This document shows, piece after piece, positions 16,438 through 25,365 of a DNA stretch of 64,000 nt. Below the pieces are notes generated by a model, which saw nothing but the letters and a program-made list of their open reading frames with translations, was not told the origin of the DNA and made no database searches. The position numbers were made by a program, and so were the translations under genes. The stretch lies in the NCBI GenBank assembly GCA_040883315.1, contig JBFLKU010000018.1, positions 15,899-79,898 of the forward strand, given 5' to 3'. How positions within the stretch are numbered: the first letter of the stretch is position 1; every line of letters starts with the position of its first letter. The DNA is from JAFGUF01 sp040883315. Lineage in GTDB: Bacteria > Bacillota > Clostridia > Christensenellales > UMGS416.

Positions 16438-17508
16438 TCACCCTCTTATTGTAAGGCCTGTTTCGGCATCAAAATAGTGCATTTTCTCTTTATTAAAGCT
16501 AACTCCTATTTTGTCCCCTGTCTTGCAGTCCAGCCATCCTTTAAACTTGCACATCACTCTTTTTTTGCCGATGTTTCCATCCACCAAAGTATGCTGCCCT
16601 AGATTTTCATTCGTTCTTACGACCAGTTCCATCTCGTCACCTTGTCTAATATTTTCAGGACGAACACCCATGTATATTATTTTATCTATATGGTTTATAA
16701 GCAGCCTTTTTTGTCTTTCATCTGCTTTTACTATTATATCACCATTTCTTATTGAGCAGTCTTCCAAAACACGCATTTTAATTAAATTCATAGGAGGAAG
16801 GCCTATAAAGCTTGCTACAAACATATTTTCAGGAGAGTCATACAAATCAATGGGCTTGCCTATCTGCTGTACGAATCCTTTATCCATAACCACCATTCTG
16901 TCTGCCAATGTCAATGCCTCTATTTGGTCATGGGTCACATAAACAATAGTTGCACCCAGTCTGTTGTGCAGAAGCTTCAGCTCTCTGCGCATAGAATCCC
17001 TAAGCTTCGCATCCAGATTGGAAAGAGGCTCATCAAATAAGAATACCTTGGGCTCTCTCACTATTGCACGCCCCACAGCAACACGCTGCCTTTGTCCGCC
17101 GGATAGATGTTTTGGTTTTTTGTTCAGCTGGTCTGTCAGACCAAGTATTTTTGCCGCATTCATCACCTTTTCGTGTATTTCATCCTCGCGCACTTTTCTC
17201 AGCATCAGGCTAAATCCCATGTTTTCATACACTGTCATATGTGAATATAATGCATAGTTTTGAAACACCATAGCGATGTCTCTATCCTTTGCCGCCATGT
17301 CCGTCACGTCTTTATCGTCTATGTATACTTTCCCGCCAGTTATCTCCTCAAGTCCAGCAATCATCCTTAGGGTTGTGGACTTTCCGCATCCGGATGGACC
17401 AACGAGAACAACAAACTCTCCGTCATTAATATCCATATTAAAATCATATACAGCCTGTACTTGATTGTCATATATTTTGTGAATTGCATCCAATTTCAAT
17501 CCAGCCAT
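16438..17508 (-). CDS. Sugar ABC transporter ATPase, UgpC/MsmX type (first copy)
   Basis: A 356-residue ATPase. Walker A GPSGCGKST near residue 38, Q-loop FQNYALYSHM, signature LSGGQRQRVAVGRA near 135, Walker B VFLFDEPLSNLDA and the switch VTHDQIEAL. Residues 240-356 are the OB-fold regulatory domain of the UgpC/MalK/MsmX group (MGVRPENIR). It energises a CUT1-type sugar importer. A diverged paralogue lies in the same operon at 23356-24474, closer to the permeases. This copy is flanked on both sides by pairs of small membrane proteins, an unusual arrangement. It starts 5 bases after the upstream gene. Confidence 0.93.
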   Translation of the reverse strand: MAGLKLDAIHKIYDNQVQAVYDFNMDINDGEFVVLVGPSGCGKSTTLRMIAGLEEITGGKVYIDDKDVTDMAAKDRDIAMVFQNYALYSHMTVYENMGFSLMLRKVREDEIHEKVMNAAKILGLTDQLNKKPKHLSGGQRQRVAVGRAIVREPKVFLFDEPLSNLDAKLRDSMRRELKLLHNRLGATIVYVTHDQIEALTLADRMVVMDKGFVQQIGKPIDLYDSPENMFVASFIGLPPMNLIKMRVLEDCSIRNGDIIVKADERQKRLLINHIDKIIYMGVRPENIRQGDEMELVVRTNENLGQHTLVDGNIGKKRVMCKFKGWLDCKTGDKIGVSFNKEKMHYFDAETGLTIRG

Positions 17509-17513
17509 CTAAA

Positions 17514-17954
17514 TTATCCTCCCACTCTGGCATCATCATCAATTTTGCTCAGTATTTTGCTGTTTATCGTGGCATTTAGCCCTGCAAAAACCAAAGCACC
17601 GCCTGATACTAGAAGCCAGACTACAATCAATATATATTTTCTTCCTACCAGCATCTCAAGGTTTTTGAAATGTGCTGGCAGCCAAAGTACTCTAACGATT
17701 TGAGCCAAACCAAGGAGAACAGCATATACATTCCACTTTTTTTCATATAGTTTCAGCTTTTCGCTTGCTAAAAATGCTATCATCATAAAAATGATGTTTA
17801 TCAGCACATCAGCGCCTATCACTGCATCAGGCACTATGTCTCTATTTGTGTATATACTCACGAAATATACTATATTAAAAATTATTCCGAATATGCATAA
17901 CCAATAGGACAATTTATCGGACTGATATCTCATTATTTCCGAGTTTCTATTCAT
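17514..17954 (-). CDS. Uncharacterised small membrane protein
   Basis: A 146-residue protein with four hydrophobic segments (near 15-35, 45-63, 75-95 and 110-130), short loops and little else. It starts 3 bases after the 188-residue membrane gene and ends 5 bases before the ATPase gene. No family is recognised. It resembles its three four-helix neighbours in size and predicted topology, not in obvious sequence. Confidence 0.55.
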   Translation of the reverse strand: MNRNSEIMRYQSDKLSYWLCIFGIIFNIVYFVSIYTNRDIVPDAVIGADVLINIIFMMIAFLASEKLKLYEKKWNVYAVLLGLAQIVRVLWLPAHFKNLEMLVGRKYILIVVWLLVSGGALVFAGLNATINSKILSKIDDDARVGG

Positions 17955-17957
17955 TTC

Positions 17958-18524
17958 CTAGGCTCCTTTCTCCTGCATTTTTTCTTTCCTCATGTTCACG
18001 CTTTTCCATATCAAATTCGCTATTATGCCACCTGCAAGAGCAAACAAAACATATGATAGTACAATTCCGAAATCCAGCATAAAGGTAGAATCAACAAATC
18101 TTAGCTTAAGCATCTCTGTTATTTCTTTCATTCTTTCAAAGTCTATTTCTAAATATTTTTGCCTTATGTAAAGTGCGTTTACCAAAATAGATGCACCTAG
18201 ATAGCCGGCAAATCCGGCAAAAACTACTGATGTTATGTAGTTTGATACATAATACAATCTTCTTCTATGTGTAAGAACCGCAAACATGAATATGCACAAA
18301 ACAAATTGTATTGCAGCATCTCTTAGCAGTATCTTATTAAAAGGTTGTATTTGATAATATAAATCTGCGCCTTCTACATAAAGCAGACTACTGTTAGGGT
18401 CCGAATGATAGTTTAGGCTGTATAAATCTGTAGCAAAGCCAAGAGCATACAAAAACGATATACTTGCCAGCACTAATGCTGAAAATATTATGAACTTTTG
18501 ATAAACCATTTGTCTCTGTTTCAT
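17958..18524 (-). CDS. Uncharacterised four-helix membrane protein
   Basis: A 188-residue protein with segments near 10-32, 68-85, 92-120 and 145-170. A polar loop between helices one and two (SLNYHSDPNSSLLYVEG) is probably exposed outside the membrane. The end is basic. It is the first gene after the hairpin that follows the solute-binding protein gene; GAGG precedes its ATG. The family is not recognised. Context suggests an accessory part of the oligogalacturonide importer. Confidence 0.55.
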   Translation of the reverse strand: MKQRQMVYQKFIIFSALVLASISFLYALGFATDLYSLNYHSDPNSSLLYVEGADLYYQIQPFNKILLRDAAIQFVLCIFMFAVLTHRRRLYYVSNYITSVVFAGFAGYLGASILVNALYIRQKYLEIDFERMKEITEMLKLRFVDSTFMLDFGIVLSYVLFALAGGIIANLIWKSVNMRKEKMQEKGA

Positions 18525-18547
18525 GGGAACCTCATATTCTTTTAAAA

Positions 18548-18579
18548 TACGTAAAAGGGATGAGTACCCCTTTTACGTA
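18548..18579 (-). terminator. Hairpin after the solute-binding protein gene (partial terminator)
   Basis: A perfect 12-bp stem, TACGTAAAAGGG with CCCTTTTACGTA, around an 8-base loop, followed on the minus strand by TTTTAAAAG. It lies 26 bases past the binding-protein stop within the operon. Such hairpins usually stabilise the abundant binding-protein message and reduce read-through into the genes behind it. Confidence 0.75.
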
Positions 18580-18605
18580 TATAGTCTTTTTAGTCGAACT
18601 TGCTA

Positions 18606-20768
18606 TTAGTCCATTAGTGATTGTATTCTTGCGTATGCACTTCTGTATACTTCAATGAATACTTTGCCGCCTAATTCGTTGTACAGATAGTCTATTACTT
18701 CATCTTTAGACATCAGCTTCTCGCCATTTGCGTTTGTTCCGCCGAATCCATAGATTACATAGTCTGTGAAGAATATGCGGTCTGTATCGTTGTTACCATT
18801 TTTGAATGCTACATTCAAGTCACTGCAGTTATCTTGAAGCAATGCTTCCTCTTCAGCTGTCAATGGGAATGCAGATGGTACTAATGGTCTGTAGCCTTCC
18901 GGTGCAGTAGCAGCATCAACCACCAAGTGTCTTACTGTACCTAGGTCAACTGCTCTTAGAACTAAGGATAACCCAACCTTACCTGCATCTGCTGTTGTTT
19001 GGTATTCCATGCCTTGCTCTTTAACATAGCCTATTGGGAATGTTGCACCCAGCCACATACGATAGTAGTTTGTATAGTTGCCGCTTGCCAGGTTTGTCAG
19101 CTCATCAATAGCTGCATCTGATAGTTTTGGAACCATTTCTCCACGGTATTCTATTTCGCCGTCTATCCATGCATCGGGACCATAGCTCATCAGTTTGTTG
19201 CCTTCTTCTGAGTATTGGTAGTCAAAGAGTGCCAATGCTCTGTTTAGTTTTGCTTCGTCGTCAGCTACTGTGCTTAGGATTGACCAGCCATTTGGTTTTA
19301 CTGAACGCCATGATGTCAATAATCCATAATAGTTTCCGTCTCCATCCCAGTCAGCTACCGGAGGAATTACAGAAGTGAAATTAAATCCTTCTATATTTAC
19401 TGTGTCATTATAAACTGTAGTTGTTTGTACATAGTCAAATGTCATAAATCCTAGGTTATCATTCAGCAGTCTTGCACGGTGGTCTCCACCATTTAATCCG
19501 GCTGTTGATTCATCTTTATCAAAGTCTTGAAGTATCAAGCCCTCTTTATAAAGCATGTTTAGTCTTTCTACGCCATCTACTAGCTCCGGTTGGAATCTTC
19601 CGTCTTGAAGCTCGCCGTTTTCATCAATATAGAGCCAGTTGCTTCTTGATTCCAGTCCTTTAACTCCCCAGATATTCATCAATGAGAACATTTGTTGAAC
19701 ACGTCCAGCTTGATACTTTCTTACAAAGAAAGGTACTGCGTCATATTCGCTTTGTCCTGTTAATAATTTTGTATTTGCCAGCACGCAGCGCATTAGTGCA
19801 ACAAGCTCGTCTGCATTGTATGCAGCGTCTTGTCCGCAGAATAGGTCCGAACGCTTTGCATATACGCCTGCATATGTTGTGTCGATGTAGTCTTTTAGTG
19901 CTTGAACCAAGCTAGCGCCGTCTTTTTTAGCCAGTTCGTTTTGAATTGAGATAATGTTCTTGTCATATTTAACATTTATGTCTTGTGTGCCAGATCCATC
20001 TGCTTTTACAGCTGATATAGTTGTATCTAGTGCTTCAGGCATATATGGTGTATAATATGTGTCTACTACGCGGTCGGTATTGTACTCTGTGCTGTCGTCG
20101 TCAAGCAGCATTTGTACCCAGTCAACACGCATAATCATCATGCGTTCAACGTCATCATATCCGTCAAAGTATGGTGCAACATATATGTGTCCGTCGCCTG
20201 TAGTAATGGATTCTTTAACAATGCTGTTTGCATCTAGGAATGCACTGAAGTTTGGCATTATGTCAAGATAATCATCAAGTGCTAGGAATGTACCGTTGGT
20301 AACTGCATTTCTGTTTACGTCAGTTAGGTTGCCAACCATAATATCTACGCCTTCAAATCCTTCGGCTTCCTTAGTAGAAAATGCTGCAGAAATATCCTTT
20401 GCATCTGTTGGGGTAACGTCATTAATTGTGAAGTTAAGTTTTTCTTGAAGTGCAGCCCACACTGGCTTCCAGTCTCCTTCACGATATACGTTGCCATCAG
20501 CAGCTGCATATTCTGCTTGTGGCTTTCCTGAACCTTCGCCTACAGTATATTTCATTCCTATACCGTTCTTGTAGAATACTGCCATATTCAACTCTACCGA
20601 TTCAGATGTGTCGTATATATCAATACCCGGTTCTTCTGTTGAATCTGCTGGTGCTTTGGTTGCTTCTGGTTTAGGCTCTTCCGTCATTGTTGGATCTACC
20701 TTAACACAGCCGCTAACTGTTGTCAGCAACATGGCGATTACTAGAATTAATAATCCTACCTTTTTCAT
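18606..20768 (-). CDS. Extracellular solute-binding lipoprotein of a CUT1 ABC importer (large)
   Basis: A 720-residue lipoprotein. The signal peptide KKVGLLILVIAMLLTTVSGC ends in a lipobox cysteine at about residue 21. A threonine/glutamate-rich linker follows, then the family 1 binding fold from about residue 55. Length is well above the usual 430-560 residues of the LplA/YtcQ group, which fits binding of long oligosaccharides. It is the high-abundance receptor of the pectin importer, with GGAGG before the ATG. It is followed by a strong hairpin and preceded by a 57-base gap after the permease gene. Substrate as oligogalacturonide or rhamnogalacturonide is inferred from the operon. Confidence 0.88.
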   Translation of the reverse strand: MKKVGLLILVIAMLLTTVSGCVKVDPTMTEEPKPEATKAPADSTEEPGIDIYDTSESVELNMAVFYKNGIGMKYTVGEGSGKPQAEYAAADGNVYREGDWKPVWAALQEKLNFTINDVTPTDAKDISAAFSTKEAEGFEGVDIMVGNLTDVNRNAVTNGTFLALDDYLDIMPNFSAFLDANSIVKESITTGDGHIYVAPYFDGYDDVERMMIMRVDWVQMLLDDDSTEYNTDRVVDTYYTPYMPEALDTTISAVKADGSGTQDINVKYDKNIISIQNELAKKDGASLVQALKDYIDTTYAGVYAKRSDLFCGQDAAYNADELVALMRCVLANTKLLTGQSEYDAVPFFVRKYQAGRVQQMFSLMNIWGVKGLESRSNWLYIDENGELQDGRFQPELVDGVERLNMLYKEGLILQDFDKDESTAGLNGGDHRARLLNDNLGFMTFDYVQTTTVYNDTVNIEGFNFTSVIPPVADWDGDGNYYGLLTSWRSVKPNGWSILSTVADDEAKLNRALALFDYQYSEEGNKLMSYGPDAWIDGEIEYRGEMVPKLSDAAIDELTNLASGNYTNYYRMWLGATFPIGYVKEQGMEYQTTADAGKVGLSLVLRAVDLGTVRHLVVDAATAPEGYRPLVPSAFPLTAEEEALLQDNCSDLNVAFKNGNNDTDRIFFTDYVIYGFGGTNANGEKLMSKDEVIDYLYNELGGKVFIEVYRSAYARIQSLMD

Positions 20769-20825
20769 AGTTTCTTTTCCTCCTGTTATTTTTAATGCTC
20801 TTGTCGAGCAAACTCTTCAATAAAT

Positions 20826-21707
20826 TTATTCTTTTACGCCGCCTACATTTACACCCTTAGCAAAATACTTTTGTATATAAGGATATATTATGATTATCGG
20901 AATAATTGCACACACAACCATCGCATATATCAATGATTCCGGTGCATATACTGTTGAAGGCTCATATTCCAGCCCCATTATTTCCTCCAGCTGGTCTCTG
21001 ATGAAAACCTGCAGAGGCCATTCATTCCTGTTTCGTGTCATAGTTCTTGCCCAGAAATATCCATTCCATCTGCTTATTCCAAAAAACAAGCCGACTGTTG
21101 CAATTGTAGATTTTGACATGGGAATAAACACTTTTGAAAGCAGCTGAAAGTCATTTGCTCCATCCACTATTCCCGCCTCTTCTATCTCGTACGGCACGTT
21201 TTCAAATGCGTTTCTCAAAAGTACAACATTGAATGCAGCCATACCCATGGCTATTACAATCAGCCATTTATCATCTGCTACTCCAATAGCACCGAATATA
21301 TTTTGTGTGGCTTTATAGTTTAAAAACTGTGGTACCAACCCTGCAGAAAACCATAACGTAAATACCAGATAAAAATTCAGACCTCTGCGGAATATCAGCC
21401 TGTTTTTAGACAAGGCGTATGCACCAAGTATAGATGTTCCCAGTGCCCAGATTGTTCCGTAGAATGTAACAAACAGCGTATTTGAATAGCTTATCCAAAA
21501 GCGTTTCATATAGATAATGTCTCTGAATGCATCGAACTGTAAATTAACAGGGAAAAGCACAACTTCTCCTTGATAATACGCAGCTTTATCGCTGACGGCA
21601 GCTGAGATTGCATACACGAAAGGATACAAACACATTAATGCGAAAATCGTCAAAAATGTATATGCTAATACTTTAAATATAATCTCTGTAGTATCTAGTC
21701 GCTTCAT
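20826..21707 (-). CDS. Carbohydrate ABC permease, YtcP/LplC type
   Basis: A 293-residue permease with about six membrane helices. The cytoplasmic EAA loop reads PYEIEEAGIVDGANDFQLLS near residue 175, ending in KVFIPMSK, the contact site for the ATPase. The C terminus YFAKGVNVGGVKE is typical of the YtcP/LplC group. It pairs with the LplB-like permease 11 bases upstream and the large binding protein downstream. AAGGAGG precedes the ATG. Confidence 0.92.
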   Translation of the reverse strand: MKRLDTTEIIFKVLAYTFLTIFALMCLYPFVYAISAAVSDKAAYYQGEVVLFPVNLQFDAFRDIIYMKRFWISYSNTLFVTFYGTIWALGTSILGAYALSKNRLIFRRGLNFYLVFTLWFSAGLVPQFLNYKATQNIFGAIGVADDKWLIVIAMGMAAFNVVLLRNAFENVPYEIEEAGIVDGANDFQLLSKVFIPMSKSTIATVGLFFGISRWNGYFWARTMTRNRNEWPLQVFIRDQLEEIMGLEYEPSTVYAPESLIYAMVVCAIIPIIIIYPYIQKYFAKGVNVGGVKE

Positions 21708-21718
21708 ACCCTTCCTCC

Positions 21719-22744
21719 TTAGTACAATGATGTATCAGAAACTTTTTTACTTATAAGGTTTGCACCCATAACCAAAAGCATTGATGTTACTGCGTTTATC
21801 ATATCCGCTGCTGATGCAAGTGACTGATTGGTTTGTCCTCCTGCGCTGATGCCTGCCCTTTGGAAAACATAAGTAGAGACAACATCGGCTGTGCTGTATG
21901 TGTACGAATTATATAGAAGCAGAACTTTTTCGTATCCTATCATCAGCAGTCGTCCTATCTGCATAATCAGCATAATTGTGATTGTAGATAATATGCCCGG
22001 CAAAACCACATGCTTTAGCTGCTGCATCTTTGTTGCTCCGTCTATCCTTGCGGCTTCATAGCTGGTTGGTGAAATGCTGATAATAGCTGCAAAATAAACT
22101 ATCGAGCCATATCCTGCCATCTCCCATATTCCGGACACCTGATATATTGCACGGAAATACTTTGGAATATAAAGCATGCCCGTTATGGCATCCTCTGCCG
22201 GCACCATCCCTATCTTCACCAGCAGCTGAGCAATTACGCCCGGCTCCGAGAAAACGCTGCCGCCCTTCAAAAGCATGGTAACCAATGTTGTAATTACAAC
22301 TGTAGATACGAACCTCGGCAGGTATGTTGCTATCTGAAGTACACTTCTATATCCATTGGAATTAATCTCATTGAAAAACAATGCCAGAATTATTGGAAAA
22401 GGAAACCCAAAAAGCAGCGAATAAAAGCTTAATAGGAATGTATTTCTGAATGCCTGCCAAAACCCTGCCGAGTCTGCACCGAATACCAGATTGTAAAAAT
22501 GCTGGAATCCTACGAAATTCCGGCTGAGTATATCAGAGGTGGTATCTGATGTTTTAAATGCTGTCAGCAGTCCATATAGCGGAAAATATCTCCAGAACAG
22601 AAAAACAAGCACCAAAGGAAGCAGCATCACATATAGCCGCCAGTCCTTTATTATTTTTCTCGCTACATCTGTCCAGTAGTTTTTCTCGATTTTATCCTGA
22701 ATTTTTATTTGTTCAGGAGTCAATTCTTCACGCTTTTTTGCCAT
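21719..22744 (-). CDS. Carbohydrate ABC permease, LplB/YtcO type
   Basis: A 341-residue permease. After a charged cytoplasmic N terminus (about 40 residues, KKREELTPEQIKIQDKIEKN) come six helices. The EAA loop is SPTSYEAARIDGATKMQQLK near 235, followed by HVVLPGILSTI. The C-terminal segment FQRAGISAGGQTNQSLASAA is usual for the LplB group. It forms the pore with the YtcP-like partner. The start overlaps the end of the upstream membrane gene by 17 bases, so the two are coupled. Confidence 0.92.
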   Translation of the reverse strand: MAKKREELTPEQIKIQDKIEKNYWTDVARKIIKDWRLYVMLLPLVLVFLFWRYFPLYGLLTAFKTSDTTSDILSRNFVGFQHFYNLVFGADSAGFWQAFRNTFLLSFYSLLFGFPFPIILALFFNEINSNGYRSVLQIATYLPRFVSTVVITTLVTMLLKGGSVFSEPGVIAQLLVKIGMVPAEDAITGMLYIPKYFRAIYQVSGIWEMAGYGSIVYFAAIISISPTSYEAARIDGATKMQQLKHVVLPGILSTITIMLIMQIGRLLMIGYEKVLLLYNSYTYSTADVVSTYVFQRAGISAGGQTNQSLASAADMINAVTSMLLVMGANLISKKVSDTSLY

Positions 22745-23318
22745 TCCTTTGCTCCTCCTCGGCAGCTATCCTCTTTAAATAAATCATTTGATCTTCAAAT
22801 ACTCCATCTTGTCTTCTGGCAACCCATAGTATCACTACAGCCATCACTCCGCTTAATGCATCAGTGGTGAAATAACGAACCATATTGTCAAAAAACGGCT
22901 TGTATCCAAATGTAAATGCCAAAACACTTCTGCCTAAATTCATTAAAATATATCCCGATAATACATAAAAAACTACTAATAATAAGCTTATCCTTATCAA
23001 TTCCTTGCCCCAAAATCTGAACCATAAAAGATTTATTACTATAAATAAATTCCCTACTATATATATAATGTATACATCCCAAGATGCACTATTGAGTGCA
23101 CAATACACCACAGCACCTATCACTGCTAAAGCCGAACCTATTGCTCCATGTCGCATCATGGCTATCAATGTGATAGGCAGTACCAGCGAGATAGTAAATA
23201 ACTCCCGCGGGAATGCATTAAGAACCAGCTTTCCTGCAATCTCTAGAGCAATCAAAATAAGCGACAATATAATCATATCGATTAATACATATTGTTCTTT
23301 TGTGATTTGCTTTTTCAT
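22728..23318 (-). CDS. Six-helix membrane protein, ECF S-component-like
   Basis: A 196-residue protein with about six membrane segments and a charged C-terminal tail (LKRIAAEEEQRNGKKA). The run ISLVLPITLIAMMRHGAIGS followed by a glycine/alanine helix recalls S-components of ECF vitamin transporters or related substrate-specific subunits, but the resemblance is weak. No ECF T-subunit gene lies nearby. It is coupled by a 17-base overlap to the LplB-like permease and lies 37 bases after the second ATPase gene. A role as an accessory subunit of this importer is inferred. Confidence 0.5.
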   Translation of the reverse strand: MKKQITKEQYVLIDMIILSLILIALEIAGKLVLNAFPRELFTISLVLPITLIAMMRHGAIGSALAVIGAVVYCALNSASWDVYIIYIVGNLFIVINLLWFRFWGKELIRISLLLVVFYVLSGYILMNLGRSVLAFTFGYKPFFDNMVRYFTTDALSGVMAVVILWVARRQDGVFEDQMIYLKRIAAEEEQRNGKKA

Positions 23319-23355
23319 GCTATCTGCCTGCTCTTCCTTTTTTAAGCTCTATATT

Positions 23356-24474
23356 CTATGCTTTCTCGCAGCCGTTGCACAGAATCTTTCCGCTCTCAGC
23401 CTCAAATAGGCATATTGATGAAACGGGTATAATTATCTTTATGCTGCTGTCTATTTCCGGTATATCATATGGTGATACTTTAATTATTATTTTATGATCA
23501 CCAAGCTGTGCATATACGTTAACATTGTCTCCTAATAGCTCGCTCAGTAATACCTTTACCTCTAGTTCTATGCCTTCTTGATTATCCTTCGCATTTTTCT
23601 GCAAAATTGCAGCTTCTGGCCTAAAGCCTAATTCTATGCTTTGCCCATCTATATTGGATGAAATCTCTTCTTTCATCTCATTAATGTATATCGCTTTTCT
23701 CATGCCGTCAGGATATAGCCTGCCATCCTTCGTAGTGCATGGAATAAAATTCATGGGCGGCTCACCAATGAAGCCCGCAACAAATTTATTGACTGGGCGA
23801 AAATATAAATCTCTTGGTGTTCCTATTTGCTGTATCACACCTTTATCCATAACCACTATTCTATCCGCCATAGTCATAGCTTCTGTTTGGTCGTGAGTAA
23901 CATATATAGTGGTGGCTCCAATTCGTCTATGTATCTGAAGCAGTTCGCTTCTCATGGTCACCCGCTGTTTTGCATCTAGATTGGATAAAGGTTCATCCAT
24001 CAAGAAAACTTCAACGTGCCTTATAATAGCTCTTCCCACTGCCACACGCTGGCGCTGCCCGCCCGATAGCTCTCTAGGTTTTCTATCCAAGTATTCTGTC
24101 AGCCCCAAAATCTTTGCTGTTCTCACTACTCTTTGTTCTATTAAATCCTTATCTATTCCTTTTAGCGTAAGACCAAATGACATATTGTCGTAGACTGACA
24201 AATGAGGATATAGTGCATATGATTGGAAAACCATGGCTACGCCTCTGTCCCTTGGAGTTTTATGATTTGCAAATACATCATTGATATAGAGCTTCCCTGC
24301 GGTTATGTCCTCTAGCCCTGCTATCATTCGCAAAGTAGTGGATTTGCCGCAGCCCGAAGGACCAACAAATACTATAAACTCGCCCTTTTTTATTTCCAGT
24401 GAAAAGTCATGCACTGCATGGAATCCGTTGCTGCTATATACTTTATTTATATTTTTCAGTCTTATGTGCGCCAT
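23356..24474 (-). CDS. Sugar ABC transporter ATPase, UgpC/MsmX type (second copy)
   Basis: A 372-residue ATPase with Walker A GPSGCGKST, signature LSGGQRQRVAVGRA, Walker B VFLMDEPLSNLDA and switch VTHDQTEAMTMADR. The C-terminal OB domain (LGFRPEAAIL, near residue 295) belongs to the UgpC/MsmX group. By eye the nucleotide-binding half is clearly homologous to the copy at 16438-17508, while the C-terminal halves differ strongly. Because it stands directly before the permease genes, it is the more likely dedicated partner. GGAGG precedes the ATG. Confidence 0.93.
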   Translation of the reverse strand: MAHIRLKNINKVYSSNGFHAVHDFSLEIKKGEFIVFVGPSGCGKSTTLRMIAGLEDITAGKLYINDVFANHKTPRDRGVAMVFQSYALYPHLSVYDNMSFGLTLKGIDKDLIEQRVVRTAKILGLTEYLDRKPRELSGGQRQRVAVGRAIIRHVEVFLMDEPLSNLDAKQRVTMRSELLQIHRRIGATTIYVTHDQTEAMTMADRIVVMDKGVIQQIGTPRDLYFRPVNKFVAGFIGEPPMNFIPCTTKDGRLYPDGMRKAIYINEMKEEISSNIDGQSIELGFRPEAAILQKNAKDNQEGIELEVKVLLSELLGDNVNVYAQLGDHKIIIKVSPYDIPEIDSSIKIIIPVSSICLFEAESGKILCNGCEKA

Positions 24475-24513
24475 TTATCGTCCTCCAAACAACAATTGTA
24501 TGTATTATCGTTA

Positions 24514-25353
24514 TCACATTTTTTTCCATTTTTCTCTTAAAAGCTTTATGCTATCTTTAATATCTTCTTTTTTTGTTCCTTCCAGTATCAGAATTGCATC
24601 TTTGTTATATTCTTTTATTCGAGACAAAATTCCTTCATAGTCCATGTCGCCTTTGCCGACTGAGCATTGTGCGTATGTGTTGTGTTTAAATTCACAGTCT
24701 TTTATATGGAAACAATGTATCTTTTTATCAAATATACTTAGTCCTTCATCTAGTATATCTAAATAATTTCTATAGTTTTCATTGTCCAAGAAATTATAAA
24801 TATCAAATATAATTTTTATATTTTCCTTATCTATTTTCTTTATTGCCTTGTCCAGAGTTTTCACATCGTGGCATACATGCCCGCTTGCACCTTCTATTCC
24901 AACAAACGCTCCATGCTCTGCCGCTGTATCGCATAGTCTTGAAAAAGCGGAAACCACTTTATCCAGTGCCTCTTCTGTTCGGTTTTTCGGGTGGTATATC
25001 CACGGTTCATCACTGTATGAGCCCGTTTCAGATCCTACTACTTGGCTGCCCATCAGCTTTGCTGTCCTCAGATAATTGCAAAATATTTCATATCCATGCT
25101 CCACTTTGCCTGCATCGCTATGCACAGGGTTGAAATATGCCCCTACTACATCAATTGAGAGGTTTGCTTTTCTAAATTCTTCTCCTATTTCTTGTGCTCT
25201 TTTTTCTGTAATCGCTTTGGGCTGCTTCATTATGTCATCAAATGACTTATAGCAAACCAGCTGTGCTCCATCCGCACCTGCATCTTTCAGGCTTTTTATA
25301 ATATTTTCTGTGCCCTTTACACCTAAGTCATGTGCACGCACGCATATCCGCAT
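24514..25353 (-). CDS. Sugar phosphate isomerase/epimerase-like TIM barrel
   Basis: A 279-residue AP-endonuclease-2-type TIM barrel (xylose isomerase-like). Metal-binding acidic and histidine residues typical of the fold are visible: VGIEGASGHVCHD near 155, FDIYNFLD near 187, CFHIKDCEF near 218 and ILILEGT near 258. Members isomerise or epimerise sugars and inositols; the substrate here is unknown. It sits between uxaC (12 bases) and the transporter genes, so a uronate or keto-uronate is a reasonable guess. Confidence 0.78.
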   Translation of the reverse strand: MRICVRAHDLGVKGTENIIKSLKDAGADGAQLVCYKSFDDIMKQPKAITEKRAQEIGEEFRKANLSIDVVGAYFNPVHSDAGKVEHGYEIFCNYLRTAKLMGSQVVGSETGSYSDEPWIYHPKNRTEEALDKVVSAFSRLCDTAAEHGAFVGIEGASGHVCHDVKTLDKAIKKIDKENIKIIFDIYNFLDNENYRNYLDILDEGLSIFDKKIHCFHIKDCEFKHNTYAQCSVGKGDMDYEGILSRIKEYNKDAILILEGTKKEDIKDSIKLLREKWKKM

Positions 25354-25365
25354 ACTATCCTCCGA

